Source: CAZRKC01 sp964600665 (GTDB lineage Bacteria; Bacillota; SLNR01). From it: a stretch of DNA of 64,000 nucleotides. The position numbers and the translations under genes are program-made. How positions within the stretch are numbered: position 1 is the first letter of the stretch; each line of letters opens with the position of its first letter. The DNA lies in contig CAZRKC010000003.1 in the NCBI GenBank assembly GCA_964600665.1, positions 62,001-126,000 of the forward strand, written 5' to 3'. This document shows, piece by piece, positions 59,184-64,000 of this stretch. The notes below the pieces were generated by a model, which was not told where the DNA came from, searched no databases, and saw only the letters and a list, made by a program, of their open reading frames with translations.

Positions 59184-60349
59184 GCATGAAAACGGCCGTG
59201 GTTTCCCTTATTCGATGCCAGCAATATGATATGGAGTCAGTTCGTGAGGCACTCAGACAAAGTCTGGTACCCTTTGGTGGCATGGAATCGGTGGTCCGAC
59301 CGGGCCAGCGTGTACTGCTGAAGGTTAATTTACTGAGCCCGAAAACCCCGGACAAGGCCGTCACCACCCATCCGTCTCTGGTCAGGGCGGTGATTGAGGC
59401 GGTGCAGCAGTGCGGAGGCATTCCGTCTGTTGGGGACAGTTCCGGCGGCATGATGAAAGGGTCGTCGTCAACGGCGCGAGCGTTGAAGGTGTCCGGAGTG
59501 GAGGCGGCGGCGAAAGATGCCGGGGCGATCGTGATCAATTTTGACACGGATGGAATCTGCCGGGTGCCGAATCCGCAAAATAATTTGGCCCCGGAATTAG
59601 CGATGGCCCGGGCTGTTCTGGAAGCCGATGTCGTCATCAATCTGCCCAAGTTGAAGACCCATAGCGCAACCTTATATACCGGTGCTGTGAAAAACCTGTA
59701 TGGCACGATCCCGGGATACCAGAAAGCCGAGTATCACCGGATTGCTCCCGCCTTGGCGGATTTTTCCCGCATTCTGGTTGATATCTACCGCCTGGTTAAA
59801 CCGGCATTGACGGTGATGGATGGTATATGGGCCATGGAAGGGAATGGGCCGGCTCACGGGAAACCAGTCCATGCCGGTTATCTGCTGGCAGGCCGGGATG
59901 GCGTTGCGGTTGATGCCGTCGCCTCCAGTATCATCGGGTTTGAACCCAACCGGATCGATACCACCCGGATTGCCCATGAGCTTGGTGTGGGGGTTGGGGA
60001 TCTGTCTTGCATAACAGTGTCTGGCTTATCCTTGGCTGATGCCAAACTACCTGGTTTTAAGCTTCCCACCAATGCGCTTTTGGCACGGATTCCCCCCATG
60101 TTGGTCCGGGGTGGTCTCGGTATGATTCGCGCAAAACCACGGGTCCAGAAACAAAAGTGTACCGGCTGTGGCTTTTGCTGCGAGAACTGTCCAGCCGGCG
60201 CCATGGTCCTGACAGACGGTTATCCGGTTATCGATGAAAAAGCATGCATTCTCTGTTATTGCTGTCAGGAATTGTGCCCTCAAGGTGCTGTCATCGTGCA
60301 TCATGTGTCACCGCTGATTCGCGGTTGGATGCGACTTCGGGGTGGTTGA
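59180..60349 (+). CDS. DUF362 protein with C-terminal 2x[4Fe-4S] ferredoxin domain
   Basis: 389 residues. The DUF362 domain (about 1-310) includes LLKVNLLSPKTPDKAVTTHP (20 residues), VGDSSGGMM and INLPKLKTHSATLYTGAVKN (20 residues). The C-terminal ferredoxin domain has two CxxCxxCxxxCP sets, CTGCGFCCENCP and CILCYCCQELCP. The reaction of this family is not known; the clusters imply electron transfer. ATG overlaps the BON gene stop (ATGA), so the two products are made together. Confidence 0.88.
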   Translation: MSMKTAVVSLIRCQQYDMESVREALRQSLVPFGGMESVVRPGQRVLLKVNLLSPKTPDKAVTTHPSLVRAVIEAVQQCGGIPSVGDSSGGMMKGSSSTARALKVSGVEAAAKDAGAIVINFDTDGICRVPNPQNNLAPELAMARAVLEADVVINLPKLKTHSATLYTGAVKNLYGTIPGYQKAEYHRIAPALADFSRILVDIYRLVKPALTVMDGIWAMEGNGPAHGKPVHAGYLLAGRDGVAVDAVASSIIGFEPNRIDTTRIAHELGVGVGDLSCITVSGLSLADAKLPGFKLPTNALLARIPPMLVRGGLGMIRAKPRVQKQKCTGCGFCCENCPAGAMVLTDGYPVIDEKACILCYCCQELCPQGAVIVHHVSPLIRGWMRLRGG

Positions 60350-60360
60350 TCCGTTTCGGG

Positions 60361-60389
60361 TTTACGGCGACTGGAATTTCTGATATAAT
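60361..60389 (+). promoter_or_regulatory. Promoter of the thiamine operon
   Basis: TTTACG at 60361-60366, 17-base spacer and TG-extended TATAAT at 60384-60389. The TPP riboswitch begins about 20 bases downstream. Confidence 0.65.
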
Positions 60390-60410
60390 ACCCGTGGAAC
60401 TGAATATATG

Positions 60411-60523
60411 CCGGGGGAGTTTCTGAGCGAAACTGAGATAAGGGCGCATAGAGGCCCTTTACCCTTTGAACCTGAATCAGCCCGGTGTATACCGGAGCTC
60501 TGGGTCATACCAGCGTAGGGAAG
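60411..60523 (+). promoter_or_regulatory. TPP riboswitch (THI element)
   Basis: Reads CCGGGGGAGTTTCTGAGC, then AACTGAGATAAGGGC, CCCTTTACCCTTTGAACCTG and CATACCAGCGTAGGGAAGG, the conserved core of the TPP aptamer (CUGAGA, CCCUUUGAACCUGAU and UACCAGCGUAGGGAA elements). Known biology: TPP binding represses thiamine genes. The next hairpin is the expression platform. Confidence 0.95.
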
Positions 60524-60534
60524 GTCATTACTGA

Positions 60535-60570
60535 AAACCGCAGGCGTGACATATCTGCGGTTTGTTGTTT
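60535..60570 (+). terminator. Riboswitch-controlled terminator
   Basis: AAACCGCAG and CTGCGGTTT arms around an 11-base loop, followed by GTTGTTT, between the TPP aptamer and thiD. It is the probable off state when TPP is bound. Confidence 0.75.
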
Positions 60571-60589
60571 ATGGAAAGGAGCGATGGAT

Positions 60590-61924
60590 ATGAGAAAAGC
60601 AATGACGATAGCAGGTTCAGATTCCGGAGGAGGCGCAGGGATCCAGGCTGATTTAAAAACATTTGCGGCTTTTGGCGTATATGGGACTACTGCACTGACT
60701 GCAGTTACCGCTCAGAATACCCTGGGTGTTCAGGGAGTGAGTTCCATTCCCCCTGAATTGGTTGCTCTGCAGATCGATTCGATCATGACAGATATCGGAG
60801 CGGATGCGGTCAAAACTGGAATGCTGGCAGACAGCGAAATCATTGAAGCAGTGGCGGATCGGATCCGGTTCTATGATATCCGCAAACTGGTCGTTGACCC
60901 GGTGATGGTCGCCAAGGGCGGCGAACATCTGCTGGCCCGGAGTGCGGTGGACATCCTGCGTCAAAAATTGATTCCCCTAGCGGCTGTGGTGACCCCAAAT
61001 CTGGCAGAAGCTGAAGTTCTGACCGGTCGACCGGTAACCACAATGGATGGGATGCGTAATGCTGCGGCACAAATCATGGACATGGGCGCGCGTTCAGTGG
61101 TGATCAAAGGAGGTCATTTGGAAGGCGATGCCGCAGACTTGTTTATTGATGGATCGGGGGAAATGATCCTGTCGCAAAGGCGAATCGACTCATCAAACAC
61201 GCATGGTACCGGATGTACATTCTCCGCGGCCATAACCGCGGGACTTGCCAATGGGTTAACCATAGCAGAAGCAGTTAAAGAGGCGAAATCCTTTATCAGC
61301 GATGCGATCCGATTTGCTGTCCCGATAGGCGGCGGGCACGGGCCCACCCATCACATGGCGCGATTGTACCGCTGTCAAGACCGGTGGTTGGCTTTGGAAG
61401 ACATCAAGCAAGCTTTGATATCATTAAAAGCCATGCAAATCGGGCATCTGATCCCGGAAACACAGACCAATCTGGCGGTATCCATACCCAATGCTTTCGA
61501 TGTCATGGATGTTGCCGCCATTCCAGGTCGGATCATCCGAATCGGCAAGACCGTGGATACATTGACAGAGCCCGCCTTTGGTGCATCCCACAGTATGGCA
61601 TCCATGGTGTTGACAGCTCAAAAGTTAGACCCGTCGATTCGGTCGGCCATGAATATCCGCTTTACGGAGAATGTGCTGGAAGCATGCAAAAAGGCAGGGT
61701 TCTCCATGGTGGAGTTCTCCTGGCCAAAACCGGGTGAGCAGATGGAAATCGGTCGTTTAGGACAGCTCATTGCTGGTCATATGGAAGCATACGGAAGGTC
61801 TCCGGACATCGTGTTCAACCGCGGAGGGTGGGGAAAAGAGGCCCATATTGAGTTTTTTGCCCGCAGTGGCATGGAAATGGTCCAGAAAATTGAACGGGTA
61901 CTGAGCGCATTAGAACAGGACTAA
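60590..61924 (+). CDS. thiD: Hydroxymethylpyrimidine kinase fused to ThiN thiamine-phosphate synthase domain
   Basis: 444 residues. Residues 1 to about 262 are ThiD, the HMP/HMP-P kinase (MTIAGSDSGGGAGIQADLKT, 20 residues; VDPVMVAKGG; the catalytic HGTGCTFSAAITAG). From about 270 comes a ThiN domain (LIPETQTNLAVSIPNAFDVM, 20 residues; FGASHSMASMV; AMNIRFTENVLEACKKAGF; NRGGWGKEAHIEFFARSG). ThiN does the thiamine-phosphate synthase step in archaea and some bacteria, or acts as a regulator domain. ATG 60590 is nine bases from GGAG. A separate ThiE is encoded 1.4 kb on. Confidence 0.93.
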   Translation: MRKAMTIAGSDSGGGAGIQADLKTFAAFGVYGTTALTAVTAQNTLGVQGVSSIPPELVALQIDSIMTDIGADAVKTGMLADSEIIEAVADRIRFYDIRKLVVDPVMVAKGGEHLLARSAVDILRQKLIPLAAVVTPNLAEAEVLTGRPVTTMDGMRNAAAQIMDMGARSVVIKGGHLEGDAADLFIDGSGEMILSQRRIDSSNTHGTGCTFSAAITAGLANGLTIAEAVKEAKSFISDAIRFAVPIGGGHGPTHHMARLYRCQDRWLALEDIKQALISLKAMQIGHLIPETQTNLAVSIPNAFDVMDVAAIPGRIIRIGKTVDTLTEPAFGASHSMASMVLTAQKLDPSIRSAMNIRFTENVLEACKKAGFSMVEFSWPKPGEQMEIGRLGQLIAGHMEAYGRSPDIVFNRGGWGKEAHIEFFARSGMEMVQKIERVLSALEQD

Positions 61925-61947
61925 GAAAACGGAGGGAATCACTCATC

Positions 61948-62493
61948 ATGTTATTGGAAGACATTATGGCCGCAAATTGGAAATTTACGCATGAAATTCG
62001 CCCGGAAGTATTGGATCATCATCCCCAAAAACATCTCGCCATTGTGACTTGTATGGACACCCGGTTGGTGGAGATTCTGGAGCCCGCTTTAGGTATCCAT
62101 CGGGGAGAAGCCATTGAAATCAAGAATGCCGGTAATGGCATCGGCAGTTCCACAGGGGATGTGATTCGGAGTCTGGTCGGGGCTGTGTATATGCTGGGAG
62201 TCAAGGAAATCGCAGTGATCGGTCATACCGCATGCGGAATGGCCAATGTGGATATCGTGGACTTGAAACATAAAATGATCCAATCGGGCGTCCTTGAAAC
62301 CGATATTGACCGGCTTCATCTTGAACAATGGATCGGGACATTCAAGGACGAACGGGAACATGTATTGGATACTGTCAAGATTATTCAGGATTCACCCTAT
62401 TTACCCAAGGGCATTCCGATTCATGGATTTATGATCGATATTGAAACAGAGGAGCTCAGCGTTCTGGTCAACGGGTATGAACAACGGGGGTGA
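61948..62493 (+). CDS. Beta-class carbonic anhydrase
   Basis: 181-residue short beta-carbonic anhydrase. The zinc and active-site set is CMDTRLVE (Cys, Asp, Arg) and IGHTACGMA (His, Cys). KNAGNGIG is also typical. It interconverts CO2 and bicarbonate in the cytoplasm. CGGAGGGAATC precedes the ATG. It lies inside the TPP-controlled operon, between thiD and thiM, with gaps of 23 and 4 bases, which is unusual. Confidence 0.93.
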   Translation: MLLEDIMAANWKFTHEIRPEVLDHHPQKHLAIVTCMDTRLVEILEPALGIHRGEAIEIKNAGNGIGSSTGDVIRSLVGAVYMLGVKEIAVIGHTACGMANVDIVDLKHKMIQSGVLETDIDRLHLEQWIGTFKDEREHVLDTVKIIQDSPYLPKGIPIHGFMIDIETEELSVLVNGYEQRG

Positions 62494-62497
62494 TCTT

Positions 62498-63298
62498 GTG
62501 GACTGGGGACAGACAACTGCTTTGTTGCTGGAACGGATCCGCAGCCAGCGGCCGCTGGTTCATGTTATCACGAACATGGTCGCGGCAAACCATACAGCCA
62601 ATGCTCTGATTCAAACCGGTGCGCGGCCCGTGATGGCAGAAGCACCTGAGGAAACCGCTGAAGTCACCCTCCAGGCTGATGCTTTGGTGCTGAATCTGGG
62701 TATACCCACTGGAAGCAAGCTGGATGCCATGACGCTGTCCGGGATAGCCGCCAATCATAAACAGATTCCCATCATATTGGATCCGGTAGGGGTTGCCGTC
62801 AGCCAGTACCGGGCAGCTGCATTAAACACGCTCCTTCGGGAGATGCAAGTGGATATCATCAAAGGCAACAGCGCTGAAATTGGATGGGTTGCGGGAATCG
62901 CAATGCCAGGCAGCGGCGTGGATGCCGTGGCCAGACATCAAGACGATTATCGTCTTGGCCAAACCTGTGCCAAGCGTTTGTCTGCTGTTACAGTCGTCAC
63001 CGGCAGGGACGATCTGATCACGGATGGGTTGCGGTGTTTACAGGTTAAGCACGGACATCCCTGGTTGGCCCAAATCAGCGGGTCCGGCTGCATGGCCGGG
63101 GGAGTGATCGGTGCGTTTGCAGCGGTCACTAAAGATCCTTTGATTGCAGCAGTTTGTGCCATGATTTATTTCGGATTGGCCGGTGAACTCGCCGCTCAGG
63201 ATTGTCCGGGTCCGGGTTCTTATCCGGGACGGATCATCGACATGCTTTATCATCTGGACCCAACCTGTCATCCAATCCGGATCGATGAGATGATCTGA
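62498..63298 (+). CDS. thiM: Hydroxyethylthiazole kinase
   Basis: 266-residue ThiM, phosphorylating 4-methyl-5-(2-hydroxyethyl)thiazole for salvage. Contains PLVHVITNMVAANHTANALI (20 residues), LDPVGVAVSQYR, KGNSAEIGWVAG and the catalytic SGSGCMAGGVIGAF. GTG 62498 follows GGGGGTGAT; the ATG at 62477 overlaps the previous gene and has no site. TPP-riboswitch control is expected. Confidence 0.93.
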   Translation: MDWGQTTALLLERIRSQRPLVHVITNMVAANHTANALIQTGARPVMAEAPEETAEVTLQADALVLNLGIPTGSKLDAMTLSGIAANHKQIPIILDPVGVAVSQYRAAALNTLLREMQVDIIKGNSAEIGWVAGIAMPGSGVDAVARHQDDYRLGQTCAKRLSAVTVVTGRDDLITDGLRCLQVKHGHPWLAQISGSGCMAGGVIGAFAAVTKDPLIAAVCAMIYFGLAGELAAQDCPGPGSYPGRIIDMLYHLDPTCHPIRIDEMI

Positions 63299-63353
63299 CC
63301 CAGTATGCAGATCACTGTTGATGCCTTCAATTCATAAATAAGGTGGTATGGAT

Positions 63354-63980
63354 ATGTTTGATTTAAGCTTATATGTGATTACGGATAAGACCCTCTCACA
63401 GGGAAGATCGCATCTGGACATTATGAGGGCATCCCTCGCAGGTGGTGCGACCATGATCCAGTTGAGAGAAAAGGAAGCCACGTCCTTGGCATTTTATCAA
63501 GAAGCCATGCAACTCCTTCCCGTCTGCCGGCAGTATCAGGTCCCTTTGATCATCAACGATCGGGTGGATATTGCGCTGGCTGTGGATGCTGATGGTGTGC
63601 ATGTCGGCCAGGATGACTTGCCGGCGGATGTGGTCCGCCGCATCATCGGGCCGGATAAAATTCTGGGTGTATCCGCATCGACCGTGGATGAAGCACTTCA
63701 AGCGCAGCGAGATGGTGCACAGTATATCGGGGTTGGTGCGGTATATGGAACAGCAACCAAAGCGGATGCAGGTGCGGCCATCGGGGTTGAGCGGTTAAAG
63801 GACATTGCAGCTGCGGTGTCCATTCCAGTGGTTGCCATTGGGGGTATTCAAACACACAATATATCAGCGGTGATTCAAACCGGTGTGCAAGGGGTTGCAG
63901 TCATTTCCGCCGTGGTGTCCCAGCCGGATGTGGAAGAGGCCACTCGCAAACTCCTTGAACTCGTCCGACAAAACCAGTAA
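63354..63980 (+). CDS. thiE: Thiamine-phosphate synthase ThiE
   Basis: 208-residue TIM-barrel enzyme joining HMP-PP and thiazole phosphate. Motifs: LYVITDKTLSQGRSHLDIMR (20 residues), MIQLREKEAT, INDRVDIALAVDADGVHVGQ (20 residues) and GVGAVYGTATKADA, then AIGGI. ATG 63354 is eight bases from AAGGTGG; ATG 63348 is too close. It closes the visible operon, and its product overlaps in function with the ThiN domain upstream. Confidence 0.95.
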   Translation: MFDLSLYVITDKTLSQGRSHLDIMRASLAGGATMIQLREKEATSLAFYQEAMQLLPVCRQYQVPLIINDRVDIALAVDADGVHVGQDDLPADVVRRIIGPDKILGVSASTVDEALQAQRDGAQYIGVGAVYGTATKADAGAAIGVERLKDIAAAVSIPVVAIGGIQTHNISAVIQTGVQGVAVISAVVSQPDVEEATRKLLELVRQNQ

Positions 63981-64000
63981 GCGATGCATGGGCTGCCGAA

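Noticed and set aside
1..64000. CRISPR arrays, tRNA or rRNA genes, insertion sequences, prophage or defence islands
   Set aside because: I looked for repeated spacers, tRNA-like T-loops, transposase or integrase motifs and typical defence proteins on both strands and found none that could be supported.

Overview
The window is a 64 kb chromosomal segment of a low-redundancy, gene-dense bacterium that looks like a member of the Bacillota, class Clostridia-like. The support is the gram-positive ribosomal-protein superoperon order (tuf, S10, spc and alpha blocks, then ecfA1-ecfA2-ecfT-truA-rplM-rpsI), zinc-type S14, S4 and adenylate kinase, an EF-Tu with the Cys-rich G-domain insertion I associate with Peptococcaceae/Moorella-type Clostridia, the cdaA-cdaR-glmM block and a glmS ribozyme. 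Ribosome binding sites are strong (AGGAGG type), and GTG and TTG starts are common. I see no CRISPR array, tRNA, rRNA, insertion sequence, integrase, prophage or canonical defence gene.

Layout. 1-20.5 kb: the end of tuf and an unbroken translation/secretion superoperon, including rpmJ, and ending with the ECF energy-coupling module, truA and a separately promoted rplM-rpsI pair closed by two tandem terminators. 20.6-31 kb: a long co-directional run: D-aminoacylase-like amidohydrolase, ortA-ortB (2-amino-4-oxopentanoate thiolase), a fused Memo-AMMECR1 protein with its radical SAM partner, then cdaA-cdaR, an FAD dehydrogenase and glmM. 31-33 kb: glmS with its own promoter and glmS ribozyme. 33-36 kb: a small Xre regulator plus membrane protein under a palindrome-rich promoter, and a secreted subtilisin. 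36-44.5 kb: mixed-strand accessory genes: metallophosphoesterase, a glutaredoxin/ferredoxin-disulfide-reductase pair, a hydrolase plus a putative haem-binding membrane protein divergent from a TetR regulator, and a TAXI-type TRAP transporter with DUF1850. 44.6-48 kb: acpS-nnr-alr. 48-55.2 kb: a complete methylmalonyl-CoA module (two-subunit B12 mutase, MeaB chaperone, epimerase, Na+-pumping decarboxylase). 55.3-58.3 kb: DmpA-type aminopeptidase, asparaginase II family enzyme and D-aminopeptidase DppA. 58.4-60.3 kb: triple-BON protein coupled to a DUF362-ferredoxin protein. 60.3-64 kb: TPP riboswitch and thiamine genes thiD-thiN, thiM, thiE, with a beta-carbonic anhydrase between them.

How it fits together. 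The accessory content suggests an anaerobe living on amino acids and peptides: enzymes acting on D-amino acids or D-peptides recur (D-aminoacylase, OrtAB yielding or using D-alanine, Alr, DmpA, DppA), the TAXI transporter imports an organic acid or amino acid, and the mutase-epimerase-decarboxylase operon interconverts succinyl-CoA and propionyl-CoA while coupling decarboxylation to a sodium gradient. Low-potential ferredoxin wiring is visible in the ferredoxin:disulfide reductase with fused rubredoxin and in the DUF362-ferredoxin protein. This metabolic picture is inference from gene content. The least understood parts, and the best places to look for something undescribed, are the AmmeMemoRadiSam pair beside ortAB and cdaA, the BON3/DUF362 couple, the TetR/haem-membrane protein/hydrolase locus, and the carbonic anhydrase inside the thiamine operon.
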